DNA of 64,000 bases from Xenopus tropicalis (lineage: Eukaryota > Chordata > Amphibia > Anura > Pipidae), in assembly GCF_000004195.4 (NCBI RefSeq), contig NC_030684.2, forward strand, positions 109,903,429 to 109,967,428. The letters are read 5' to 3'. Below are positions 35,372 through 45,549 of the stretch, piece by piece. Within the stretch, counting starts at the first letter, position 1. Each line of letters begins with the position of its first letter. The notes beneath the pieces were generated by a model. It worked only from the letters and a program-made list of their open reading frames with translations. It searched no databases and was not told the DNA's origin. Position numbers and translations under genes: made by a program.

Positions 35372-36780
35372 TTCATCAGAGCAGGCATGCACATTGGTGC
35401 CCCCAGCAATACTTGCAGCAGTGCATGGAGTCTGTATGGGCACAAGTACCTTTTAGCAATGGTGTTGATGCACCCTCAATTTGGCATCTATTTGAACATT
35501 TTCCCGATTGTGGTAAGTTTGATAAATGGGCTAAAAAGCCAGTTATATAGAATGCCTATGTATGAATGCCTATATATCCAAATAAAATAAGTCCCACAAC
35601 ATGATGGCAAGTGAGACCTGCCTTAACAGCCACTGAAATCAGGTCAGGATGAGAAATGGGTTCTGATCCACACATTAATACTGGGAGATAATATACCCTA
35701 ATATGCAGTCTATGATTGATGTATAAAACAACAGTTCTCTCTGTTGTCATTATTACTGGTCCCTGAGAAAAAAATGGGTTAGTTAAAAAATAATGCATTG
35801 ATACTAATGATAATTGTCATATTTAGAAATCATCATTTGTTTTGGATTAAATTGGGCACCTAGAAGAGATTATACAAAAATAAAATCAGTGGGCACTGAT
35901 ATCCCAAACACATGTTATAGTGAGAAGCAGGGGGAACAGTTTATATTGATAGGAAGTGGATACTTGCACCCCAATTACAAAGAGGAAGCAGGTATTGACA
36001 ACATAAGCTCATTAGTATAGCTTCAGTGGTTTCTGGCACCACAAGTACATTTTTTATATAGTGAGCAGCGGATGCTGCTACCTCATTTATCATGGAAAGA
36101 AGAGGCAAAATGAAAAAAAAAACAGTGCTCCATTTATTTGCACTTTGCCCCATTATATTCCCTGATAATGACCACAAATAAGAATACAAATCACACGCTG
36201 GTTTCTGCATTCAGGAGCTGACTGGGCATTGTAAGTATCCTCTGGCAACTACTGTCACTAAGCAGCCCTTCCACCAGCAACATAGCACAATGCTGTCATA
36301 TTACAACATGAAATATAGTTTAACTGCCATGCCCCTGCTGCATCACCAACAGAGGCATTACTAGGCTTACTAGCAACCTGGGCATGGTCCGACAATCATA
36401 TACATTACAGATGTAAATTAAATAAGAAACAACATATTCATTTTCTATTGCCTTTCTTTTCTTCCCAATATATTTTCTTATGTATTTTCTCCTACTATCA
36501 TATCATCCTTATAGTATACCAACCTTTTTTCTTCTTCAAGCATTTTCTGCTCTAATATTCCAGATATTTGTTTCTTTTCTTAAACTTTCCATTTTCTATA
36601 GGCCGCTTGTCCCCTCTGCCCTCCCCCCCAGGTGCGCTCGCTCCCCCTACACTCGCATCTCCCACCCCCTCACACAAACTGCCTTATTGGTTGGCTGCAG
36701 TCCCCAGTGCAGATGCAGGCAGCGGGCAGCATGCCCCCAGATTTTTGCTGCGCTAGGGCCTGCCATTTGGACAGCACCAT
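35372..36780. other. Intergenic, no gene seen
   Basis: No recognisable gene. A C- and G-rich stretch at 36600-36780 may be part of an older element, but its ends were not found. Confidence 0.4.
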
Positions 36781-36788
36781 TTCCAAAA

Positions 36789-36930
36789 AAAAAAACTGGG
36801 ACACTGAGTAGAATATAAGTAAAAACAGAATGCAATGATTTGCAATCCTTTAAACCTTATATTTATTTGAAAACATTACAGAGACAACACATCAAATGTT
36901 AAAACTGAGAAACCTGAGAAATTTATTGTG
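36789..36930. repeat. Terminal fragment of a vertebrate DNA transposon
   Basis: ACTGGGACACTGAGTAGAAT, AAAAACAGAATGCAATGATT, TGCAATCC and ACACATCAAATGTTAAAACT strongly resemble a transposon end widespread in fish and frogs (GGGACACTGTGTAAAA..., GCAATGATTTGCAAATC). Only this end is present; compare 27735-27835. Confidence 0.55.
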
Positions 36931-37123
36931 TGGGGGTAGTGGAGTGTGGAAGTGAGGAGGATCGGGAGTGACGAGGGGTTGTGGTGATCCATGTTCTGCC
37001 TTGGGCGCATTAAGGTTTTGCCCCCAACACTATGTTGGCGCTTAATAAATGTTGTGTTAAAAAAAAATTAATAGTATCTTCATAACGTCTTGTTTCTTAA
37101 TAATTATCTCAGCTAAGCTTTGC

Positions 37124-37124
37124 C

Positions 37125-37157
<33 letters not shown>
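37124..37157. repeat. (CT)n(AT)n compound microsatellite
   Basis: About ten CT units pass directly into about eight AT units. Confidence 0.9.
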
Positions 37158-37526
37158 AATACGGTCCTATCTGCATATAGAACTGCTTGCAATGTCCCAA
37201 GCAGAGCTGCCCTTGCTGTCATTTACCTGACCAGCTGCTATTGCACTAAAGAGCCTGTCTGTATCTGATGTCTGATAAGGGATTCAGGGCTCTCAGCAGC
37301 TTCTTTCTACATCCACCAGGGAAATGCACAAACCTCTCTGCACTTTAATGGTATTTAATACAGATGAGAAATCCTGTTGAGGGCTATCAGTCACCCAGTC
37401 ACTCAAGTCACCCAAGGGCCTGCCACACAAGATTCCCACTTGGAATCTTGAGAGTTCACACTTTAATATTTTATCAAACACTACTTTATTAAATATTACA
37501 TCAGAATCATCAAATAAGAGAAATAA

Positions 37527-37745
37527 GTACCCTCTAGTGGACACTGAGGCAAATTGCAAAACTCCATACATCTATTATTTAGAGCAAGATCTTGCAACAG
37601 TAAATATTATGTACTGCATATGTTCATGCTGTAAAGTCAGACGCACACAGGCAGGAGAGATTTTCATACATGCCCTGGAACCTATTGACCAAAGAGTATC
37701 TTTAATAATGATTGTATCAAATTTGGGTTAGAAAGTTATTGAAAC
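37527..37745. repeat. Copy 2 of a dispersed about 220-bp repeat
   Basis: Direct-orientation match to 30934-31155 (see that entry). The flanks of the two copies differ, so they are separate insertions or remnants, not one duplicated region. Confidence 0.8.
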
Positions 37746-37749
37746 GATT

Positions 37750-39290
37750 GCTAGCAGCTGCCCTGCAGAACTGGGGGAACTCCCACTCTCATCCCTCCAT
37801 TACTTGGATCTGGTAAGGTGAACTGTGATCCTTTCTGGTGGAGCTCACAGACTGGTGACTGGGCTGTCATTACTGCTGGCAGAGAGTGGGTACGGCAGAA
37901 CCGATTTTGTAAGGCCTTGACCAATCTATGGTCCTTCAGCTGTTTATGAACTTTAAATGTCAATATCAACGGCTGCAGGTGCAGGACAAATACAAAGTGA
38001 TACTGTTGCCTTTAAAATTAGATGTTGCTGCTTAATGGACCCCCCCCCCCCCTCTATTTTGCCAGTGTTAAGTTCTAAGTTGTAATGCTTATGTGTATAT
38101 ATTATTTACCATACTATCTACAGCACCTCATTATTAGGCCCAGTAGAAAAGACCCAGCCATAATACAGAGTACAATGACGCAGCACTGTTACTGGCAAGG
38201 CATGGTGCTGACATAATATCACTTCCCAGCTCATTATACTGATCATTAGTGGGTGCTACGAGCCATATACCTGAATGATTTGTTTAGTTCAGTAGAACAG
38301 GAAACACTGAAGCCCCAGAGACACTGGGACATGTTTACTAATGTTTAATAATGTAAACGAATTGACAAAAGTTCATCACAATTCACCAGACATATTTCCA
38401 CAACACATGACATAGTTTGAGATAGAAAAGTACGAAATTTTCTCCTGGCCTAAATTCTCAGTGCAAATTCACAAGTGTATTTTCCCCACACAAGAGAAAA
38501 GTTCTCCAGAGAATTTTCACCATAAAGAAACAATTTATATGGGATATTAGCATGAAGGAGGTGACGTAGATAATAAGATGCAAAAGCACTGTATCACTGA
38601 ATACTAGAAGTACATTATTTTACTTCCGCAAAGCCAGCACTATGGCAACTCCAATTATATTAATGTACATATATTAAACTACACATGCCAGGGTAAAAGT
38701 GGGTCAGGCAATCTGTGGGTTCTGGCAAATGCCAGAGGGGCTGCTGTAAGATCCCATAGGCACTCACTATTTATTGGGCTGGTGGGGGCTGTTTGGGTCT
38801 CTGAGTACTGGAAATGTCAGGGCCTGTTTTGGATCTCAATCCAGATTCCAGACCTGGAGTAGTTGAAGGAGAAGGTGGCTGGCAAGAATAGTTTGGCTGG
38901 CAGCAATGATGCAGCACCAAATTAATTTAGTAACAAGACCCATTAGCTTCAATACCATTTTATATAAGGGATGTTCAATATGCAGCCAACCCAGAGCTCT
39001 CTACCCCCCACCAATATGTTTTCAGGACTTACTCCAATTTAGCCTCTCTCCCATCCCGTTTGTGTCAAATTTTTGTTTATTTATTATCTTTTTTCCCTAT
39101 TAATAACATTGGTAACAAGGGGTAATGGGAGTTGCACAGCAGCAGAATGGGTTTGGCAAATAAGTGCTAGTACTACAGGCAGACCCAGGCATTTTGGGAT
39201 CAGGGGATTACTAGGAGCCCGGAGTGGATGGCAGTAACACCGGACTGACTGTGGAGACTTGTTCCCTCCCATTATCACTCTTGCCCGTTG
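37750..39290. other. Intergenic, no gene seen
   Basis: A C run at 38041-38052. No element ends or coding motifs recognised up to the 3' edge of the Ngaro-type element. Confidence 0.4.
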
Positions 39291-39479
39291 CACCTAGCTG
39301 ACAAAAGACGCAATGACAACGTTGTGTGGGTTGAGTTCAGCCACAGCTTTATTATCAAATACAACCTCCAAAATTAGTCCTTGCCATGTATATTCAACTT
39401 TTCCAAACATCTTAAACCATTTTGTTAACGAATGCCGGCCACTGCGAACGCAGTGGCCATGTAGAAGCCATAAGGCAAC

Positions 39480-40540
39480 ATCAGAACTTAAATGACCAAG
39501 GACTACCCCCCGCCAGGAGGAGTTCATGTATCCCTACGCTGAACAAATACAACCAATCAAATACACCCACCAAGAGGCCTAGTGCGCGCTCAATGCCATC
39601 CTGTAGGCCGGATAGGAAAATATCATGACCTATATCATTAAGATGTACTCCATCAGGTGCCATGAATCTGAATGTTTCACCCTCCAGGTGAGTGTGTCGC
39701 CATGCTACCCACCCTTTACTTTTAACAAAGCAGGAGATTCTCACGTTAAGCAGCCTGCGCGCGCGATCTATCGCAGCTGGGTCCCGGACTCCCCTCCAGG
39801 CCAGCCTAGGGACAATTTCTGACCATAGGATGTCAGTCAGTAAACAAGGAGGCACAGCGGTCCAGATCCGACTTAATCAGCGTTATGAGATCGGCTACTT
39901 TTAGAGCTCCTAGGTCGTTACCTCCTGCATGGATGACTAGTACTAGCGGGCCATTGTAAACTCTGCTGAACGCAAACACTTCCGGAAGGACTTGCAGCCA
40001 CTTCAAAACGTTAAAGGAACAGTAACACCAAAAAATGAAAGAGCTTTAAAGTAATAAAAATATAATGCACTGTTGCCCTGCACTGGTAAAACTGGTGTGT
40101 TTGCTACAGTAACACTACTATAATTTATATAATAAGCTGCTGTGTAGCCACGGGGGCAGCCATTCAAGCTGGAAAAAAGGAGAAAAGGCACAGGTTACAT
40201 AGCAGATAACAGATAAACTCTGTAGAATACAATAGTGTTTTATCTGTTATCTGCTATGTGCCTGTGCCTTTTCCCCTTTGAATGGCTGCCTCCATGGCTA
40301 CATAGCAGCTTATTTATATAAATTATAGTAGACTTTCTGAAGTAAACACACAACTTTTACCAGTTCAGGGCAGCAGCACATTATATTTTAGTTACTTTTA
40401 TACACTTTCATTTTTTGGTGTTACTGTTCCTTTAATCCCCTTCCATACCATGTCAACCCCTTGAAAACCAAGGTTCCTGCCGCCTGGCTGAACTGCGGCC
40501 CGCCTCTCTGCCCGACGGAGGTAGGAGTTCCCAAACAAAA
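39480..40540 (-). pseudogene. SGNH-hydrolase region of the Ngaro-type element, split by a MITE
   Basis: Block I (VVLLFGNSYLRRAERRA, with the expected serine) lies at about 40490-40540, fused to the recombinase frame. After the T2 insertion the frame resumes at about 40005 with LKWLQVLPEVF and block III (HAGGNDLG). A stop/frameshift near 39840 leads to block V (MAPDGVHLNDIGHDIF, about 39630-39680), which has the catalytic Asp and His. All four diagnostic positions (S, G/N, D, H) can be seen. The role of this hydrolase in Ngaro elements is not established. Confidence 0.75.
40011..40435. mobile_element. Full palindromic T2-type MITE (425 bp) in the hydrolase
   Basis: TTAA-bounded ends TTAAAGGAACAGTAACACC and GGTGTTACTGTTCCTTTAA, with nearly self-complementary arms. 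Very similar to 34955-35371, so both are probably recent insertions of the same subfamily. Confidence 0.92.
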
Positions 40541-41555
40541 GAACTACTGGCGTACTGCAACCTGGGGGGGGGGGGGGGGAAGAAAAATAGTTAACGATCA
40601 GGTTAGGGCGGATATAAGTATTGAAACAACCGGATTTCCACCTCCCCACTGATTTTACAGCTGATTCGCTGAGGCCCTGTAAGTAAGCGTCGGTCGCTGC
40701 GCCGATCCTGAAGGAGTGCGTACCGACCTCCTCCCTATTTAAACCAAGGTTTTCCAGGCATCTTCTGAAAATACGGCTAAACTGATAGCGGGTAAGCGGG
40801 GTGCAGTCCTCGTGGGCCAGGAAGTTCGTGCCAGCCCATCTTAACTCCGCAAAAGCGCTGAGCAATCTTACTGGGCAAGTGGTGCTGAGGATGGCGGAAA
40901 TAGTTACCCAGCAGCCCTTCCCCAAAATGTCCGTTTTTGACTTGCCTATCCGGAATCTTATAAAATTTTGGCCTATTATCACGTCACTATGCTTCAGGCC
41001 ACCTGGCTTTTTTGCGCTCTGGGGGACGAGCTCGCTAATGCGAAGGGCTCCGAAGAAGGCAAGGCTGAAAGCTGCCTGGAATAGTGCAGTCTCGTACTGA
41101 GACTTGCAAATGACCTGCAGGGGGGCTTGCATGCACTGTAGCAGTCGGAAATCCACTGGCCTGCGTGTGTCTCCTTTGTTAATTTCGCGCCTCCAGCCCT
41201 TGAGGGCTTGCCTAATTATGAATTGCTTGGTGACATCCTGTCAACCTAACCGCTTGAAGAAAAAGGCCAGGCCACTGAGACGTCTTTTTGCGGACACTGC
41301 TGACCAACCCCTGGCTCGCAGAGCTAGGAGGTAGTCAATAGTGCTGTCGCCTAATTGGGATTTGTCCTCGCAGTCCCTGCCCCTGGTAAACGGGAGCCAC
41401 TCACACCAGGCATTACCATATGCTTGCCACGTTGCTCGGGTTACGGAGGACCTAACCAGGCTCAGCAGTTGTCCTCCACCAGTCGCCAAAGGAATGCTGG
41501 GCATGCTGCTCCCTCCTCTACCACGGTTGGCACCAGCTCCCTGTAGGTCCACCAC
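40540..41555 (-). pseudogene. Tyrosine recombinase of the Ngaro-type element
   Basis: An N-terminal SAM-like part (LVRSSVTRATWQAYGNAWCE, DYLLALRARGWS, about 41250-41480) is separated by one in-frame TGA (about 41238) from the catalytic part. In the 252-residue downstream frame, the catalytic set is FGALR39, H147-S-F-R150, W173 (in GRWKS) and Y181 (in NTYIRP), the R-H-R-W-Y pattern of phage-type integrases. All key residues are intact, and only the TGA and the MITE downstream break the gene. This enzyme would join a circular cDNA to the target without target duplication. Confidence 0.88.
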
Positions 41556-42637
41556 TGAAAATGAGAAAGGGCATCAGCAGCAGTATTGACACGACCTGGC
41601 ACATGCCGGGCGCAGAACCATATATTAAGTTCAAGGCAGCACAACACTAAGGGGCTGATTTACTAAGACACGATTTCGAATCCGAATTGGAAAAATTCCG
41701 ATTGGAAATGAACATTTTGCGACTTTTTTGTATTTTTTGCGTTTTTTTCGGCGTCTTTACGATTTTTGCGTAAAAACGCGAGTTTTTCGGCGTCTTTGCG
41801 TTTTTTGCGTAAAAACGCAAGTTTTTCGGCGTCTTTACGAAAGTTGCGCAAAGTCGCAATTTTTTCGTAGCGTTAAAACTTGCGCGAAACGTCGCGCCTT
41901 TTAAGTTTTAACGCTACGAAAAAGGCGCGACTTTGCGCGCAAGTGTTAACGCTACGAAAAAATTGCGACTTTGCGCAACTTTCGTAATGGCTACGAAAAA
42001 CTTGCGTTTTTACGCAAAAAACGTAAAGACGCCGAAAAACTCGCGTTTTTACGCAAAAATCGTAAAGACGCCGAAAAAAATCGCAAAATTACCGATCATT
42101 ACGAAAAAAACGCAATCGGACGCATTCGGCCCGTTCGTGGGTTAGTAAATGTGCCCCTAAGTGTCGCAACAGTGTGAGTACCGGAAGGGATGAGGAGGTT
42201 AACCTGTTTATGGCAAATACTACGCTCATGTTATCTGTCCAGAAACATATCTTTTTTCCTGCTATTCGCTTTCCCCAGAGCTCTACCGCTACCACTATGG
42301 GGAATAGCTCCAGTAGGGTTAGGTTTCTGCATAGGCCAACAGCTGACCAGCTGTCTGGCCATTGCTCTGCACACCAGTTATGAGCGAGAACAGCTCCGAA
42401 TCCTGTGGAGCCAGCCGCATCGGTGAACAGGCTCAGTTCCTCATTGGATACTTCAGTGTCCATGAGGCAGGTGTGACCATTGTACTTTTCTAGAAATGTT
42501 TGCCAGACCTTCAGGTCCTCACGTAGTTGCTTTGTAATTCTAATGAAGTGATGGGGCTGTTTCATACCCCTCGTGGATAGGGATAGCCTCCGCGAGAAAA
42601 CGCGTGCTATGGGCATTATGCGGCAAACAAAGACCAA
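41462..42637 (-). pseudogene. RNase H domain of the Ngaro-type element, split by a MITE
   Basis: LSLFTDAAGSTGFGAVL (first Asp), LTLLELFPIVVAVELWG (Glu) and CFWTDNMSVVFAINR (second Asp) are present at about 42200-42480. The frame is interrupted at 42160 by the TAA-flanked MITE and resumes at 41647 with a block containing ARHVPGRVNTAADALSHFQW, the typical end of DIRS/Ngaro RNase H (ADALSR). Confidence 0.87.
41651..42157. mobile_element. Harbinger-like MITE (507 bp), strongly palindromic
   Basis: Ends GGGGCTGATTTACTAA and TTAGTAAATGTGCCCC are flanked by TAA on both sides (41648-41650 and 42158-42160), which fits the 3-bp TWA duplication of PIF/Harbinger elements. The arms contain CpG-rich words (GGCGTCTTTACGATTTTTGC and its complement) and mirror around about 41905. 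Arrays of TTTTTCGGCGTCTTTGCG give false open frames rich in K, R, N and F. Confidence 0.85.
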
Positions 42638-43651
42638 CAGGCCCAGTAGGACTGCATGCTACGGAGCGTCACTTTTTTTGCTGCTTGGATTTCAGATACT
42701 GTCACCTTTAGCTTTTGCAGTTTGTCTTCGGGGAGGCGGAAGACCAGTGCTGCTGTGTCAATCTCAATGCCAAGAAAAGATAAAACGGTGGTTGGCCCCT
42801 CCGTTTTTTCTTTTGACAGGGGGACTCCAAATATTTGCATGAAAAATTGGAATGTGCTCAACAGCAGTTGGCACACGTTGGTTGACTGGGGGCCTACGAA
42901 CAGGAAATCATCCAGGTAGTGAATGACTGAGTTATGGCCAGTTTCCTGTCTGACTACCCATTCAAGGAAGGTACTGAAGCATTCGAAGTAGCGGCAGGAT
43001 ATTGAGCAGCCCATGGGGAGGCACATGTCATAATAGAACTGGCCCTCGAACTGGCAACCCAAGAGGTGATAGCAGTCCGACTTAGATGTCCGACTTAGCT
43101 ATAGGAGCACCCATCCCTGCCTCATGTACTAATGCTACCGCGCGGTCGAAGGACACATACGAAACGGCCACTGCTTCCCTGCTAATACTATCGTTAACCG
43201 ATTTGCCCTTTGGGTGGGAAAGGTGGTGGATTAACCAGAATTTTCCGGGTTCTTTTTTTGGGACAACACCCAAAGGGGAAACCCGTAGGTTTGGGAAAGG
43301 CAGGGATGCAAACGGGCCGGCCATGCGGCTCATCGATATTTCATTCTGCAGCTTGGCTGCCACTACCTCCTTGTTTTCAGGGACTGATTTTAGGTTTGTT
43401 GCAAACATAGGTTGGGAATTAGGTGTAAATGGGATGAAGAAGCCGTAGGTAAAGCCGTCCCTAATTAACGTGGCCTCCCCCTTCCTGTGGTACCGGTCTA
43501 GCCACGGCGACATCTTTTGGATGCTCACTGGCGTCCTCGCCGCGAATGCCTGTTGGAATTTTTGGTGGCACTCTGGTTTTTTTAAAGCATCGCAGGGCCG
43601 AGTGGGCCCCGCCGCAGAAGTTACATTCGTGTTTGAACTTACACGTAGCAA
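42616..43651 (-). pseudogene. Reverse transcriptase of the Ngaro-type element
   Basis: The upstream part (43082-43651) has FRMAGPFASLPFPNLRVSPL-like entry blocks (seen as MAGPFASLPFPNLRVSPLGV), KFWLIHHLSHP and ends at the motif A region GAPIAKSDI. A one-base frameshift follows near 43085. The downstream part (42616-43062) has QFYYDMCLPMGCSISCRYF (motif B) and HYLDDFLFVG, the YxDD catalytic motif at residues 49-52, then VPLSKEKTEGP. Both halves are complete except for the frameshift. Confidence 0.88.
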
Positions 43652-44190
43652 AGAATTGCTGGGTAGCTGTCTGACACCGCACTACGTGCGCCGGTTGAAT
43701 AGTGGCGCTTGCGTGTCCCATTACCCTGGGGAAACCGAGGTGTTGTTGTTCCCACGAGTTGCTGGGAGTGACTGGTTGGGAGCAGGGGTGGTGGCAGCAG
43801 AACTCAGAGATGGCAGAGTCAGGCAGGGAATGGGGGGGGGGGGGGGGGAAAGGGCCAGTTGTGTGGAGAAGATGTGGTCTGGGGATAGGCAGGGTGAGTG
43901 GGTCCTCTAGCTCCTCCAGGGGAAGCTCCCTCTCTTCAAATTCTATCATGCTGTGGTCCCTCTGCAATAAGCCAGATGAGGGCCCAGTGTTGATGTGGGA
44001 TGTGGCCGTGGCAAAAAGGGGTCCCGGGCTAGGGGGTATGGTGGGGGAAGGGACTGCAACTGGTGTTGGGGCAAGGGGATGCAGTGGGGGCACGGACTTC
44101 CACTGTGGGGGCTTGTGTGTAGCCCGCCTAGCCTTATCGCTGGCTGGGGGCTTTTGTCTTTGAGAAGCATTGGTGGCAGTGGCTGTGACT
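43461..44190 (-). pseudogene. Gag C-terminal part of the Ngaro-type element
   Basis: A proline-rich stretch, then CKFKHECNFCGGAHSALRCF, a cysteine/histidine zinc-binding motif typical of DIRS/Ngaro gag proteins (CKF.H.C..CGG.H....C). The N-terminal part lies beyond the hAT insertion at 45149-45545. The frame overlaps the start of RT. Confidence 0.78.
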
Positions 44191-44404
44191 GCCATAGGCA
44201 GGGCCGCCATCAGGGGGCACAGGGGGGACAGTCGTCCCGGGCCCAGACGATTTTAACTTTAAAAGGGGGCCCGGCGGTGCTACAGTTTTCTTAGTAGCTC
44301 GGGCCCCCTTTAATCAATTCCGGGCCCCTGTCATTGGTGGTCAGCGGTAAATCCTATTGGTCGCGCCCCGTGCGTACATGCACGTCAGTACGCATGGGGC
44401 GCAA

Positions 44405-44460
44405 CCTTATAAAAGGGCCTGGCGTCTTTCGGCACTCAGAAGTGCTGTCCGGAATGAAGA
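44405..44460 (+). promoter_or_regulatory. TATA-like promoter candidate within the hAT element
   Basis: CTTATAAAAGGGC is followed about 45 bases later by ATGAAGAACATCGCC. This arrangement looks like the remnant of the parent element's promoter and start codon, but there is no further coding sequence. Function is not shown. Confidence 0.35.
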
Positions 44461-44504
44461 ACATCGCCGGAGGAGCCGCACAAGACAAGGGGGGCTGTGC
44501 TGTG

Positions 44505-45053
44505 CTGGCTACCAATGTACTAGGGGGGTTTGCTGGCTAACAATGTACTAGGGGGGGCACTGCTGGCTAACAATGTACTAGGGGGGCCCTGCTGGCTAAC
44601 AATGTACTAGGGGGGGCACTGCTGGCTACCAATGTACTAGGGGGGCCCTGCTGATTACCAATGTACTAGGGGGGGCACTGCTGGCTACCAATGTACTAGG
44701 GGGGCTCTGCTGGCTACCAATGTACTAGGGAGCGCCTGCTGGCTACCAATGTACTAGGGGGGGACACTGCTGGCTACCAATGTACTAGGTGGGGCACTGC
44801 TGGCTACCAATGTACTAGGGGGGCCCTGCTGGCTACCAATGTACTGTGAGGGGGCACTGCTGGCTACCAATGTACTAGGGGGGGCCTGCTGGCTACCAAT
44901 GTACTAGGGGGGGGCCTGCTGGCTACCAATGTACTAGGGGGGGGCACTGCTGGCTACCATTGTACTAGGGGGGGGCCTGCTGGCTACCAATGTACTAGGG
45001 GGGCACTGCTGGCTACCAATGTACTAGGGGGGGCCCTGCTGGCTACCAATGTC
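44505..45053. repeat. Minisatellite, about 30-bp unit, about 19 copies
   Basis: Units of the form CTGGCTACCAATGTACTAGG followed by 4-7 G and CACTG or CCCTG. Variation is mostly in the G run; single variants read CTGATTACC or GTACTGTGAG. It lies wholly inside the hAT element. Confidence 0.95.
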
Positions 45054-45148
45054 TCATGTTTGTGAGTCCTTTGTATTTGTGGGAGGGGGGCCCAGAAAAT
45101 TTTTTTGTGAGGGGCCCCGTGATTTCTGATGGTGGCCCTGGCCATAGG

Positions 45149-45545
45149 CGCCTGGGCCGCAGTCCTGACCTCCGCCGCGGAGGACGTGCGCCTAGATGCG
45201 CGTGGGGGACTGGGGCTCAGGCGAGAGGGAGGGAGTGGTGAGCCGGCCGCTTCCCAGCGCTGCCCGCCGCTTGTGTCCCCTGTCTCTGTTCAGTGCCGAT
45301 GGGGCCGAGCAGCTGGTGTAGCCAGTTGGCTCCATCCACAGCAATTTTTGCCCGCACCTGCTCCAGCAGGTCGTCGCTTATGCTGGGGGCTGGCGGGGGC
45401 CGATGGATGCAGGCAGCAGTAGCAGCTGGAGCAGCTAGGATGCCGCTTGGTGAATCCAGAAGCAGAGTGGCAGCAGCAGCACGGGAGATGCAGGCACAGA
45501 GGGGGAGGGAGGAGGAGCGAGCAAGGGGGGCTGCCCTTTCCTGAC
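45149..45545 (-). pseudogene. Gag N-terminal part of the Ngaro-type element
   Basis: The minus strand, in one frame, reads DSPSGILAAPAATAACIHRP, PPAPSISDDLLEQVRAKIAV, DGANWLHQLLGPIGTEQRQG and then a stop after SLPLA (near 45220). This is continuous with the gag frame left of the hAT element. Composition (A/P/S-rich, then a helix-like DDLLEQVRAKI) is gag-like. The true start and the element's 5' repeat were not found. Confidence 0.55.
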
Positions 45546-45549
45546 TGCA

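Larger units (their letters stand above)
44199..45140. mobile_element. Non-autonomous hAT element (942 bp) in the Ngaro gag
   Basis: Ends CAGGGCCGCCATCAG and CTGATGGTGGCCCTG are flanked by a perfect 8-bp duplication GCCATAGG (44191-44198 and 45141-45148). Inside are a hairpin region around 44360-44405 (GCGCCCCGTGCGTAC / GTACGCATGGGGCGC), a TATA-like CTTATAAAAGGGC at 44405, and a minisatellite filling most of the element. No transposase is left. Confidence 0.92.
39294..45545 (-). mobile_element. Ngaro-type (DIRS order) tyrosine-recombinase retrotransposon, antisense, broken
   Basis: Read on the minus strand, the order is gag, RT, RNase H, tyrosine recombinase, SGNH hydrolase. DIRS-order elements use a tyrosine recombinase instead of an integrase; Ngaro elements of vertebrates carry an SGNH hydrolase and lack the methyltransferase of DIRS1. 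Three younger elements interrupt it: a T2 MITE (40011-40435) in the hydrolase, a TAA-flanked MITE (41651-42157) in RNase H, and a hAT element (44199-45140) in gag. Frameshifts and stops add to this. The outer ends are approximate: the split direct repeats expected of Ngaro could not be identified. Its 5' end lies about 500 bases upstream of the gpr176 start codon, in head-to-head orientation. Confidence 0.85.

Noticed and set aside
41647..42177. Lysine/asparagine-rich repeats such as KDAEKLAFLRK in open frames
   Set aside because: These are products of the palindromic Harbinger-like MITE arms, present on both strands by symmetry.
43470..44294. Plus-strand open frames of 146-153 residues
   Set aside because: They lie antisense to the gag and RT coding, are G/W-rich and have no motifs.
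44505..45053. Regular 30-bp repeats considered as a CRISPR array
   Set aside because: Spacing is fully repetitive and the array lies between hAT ends.
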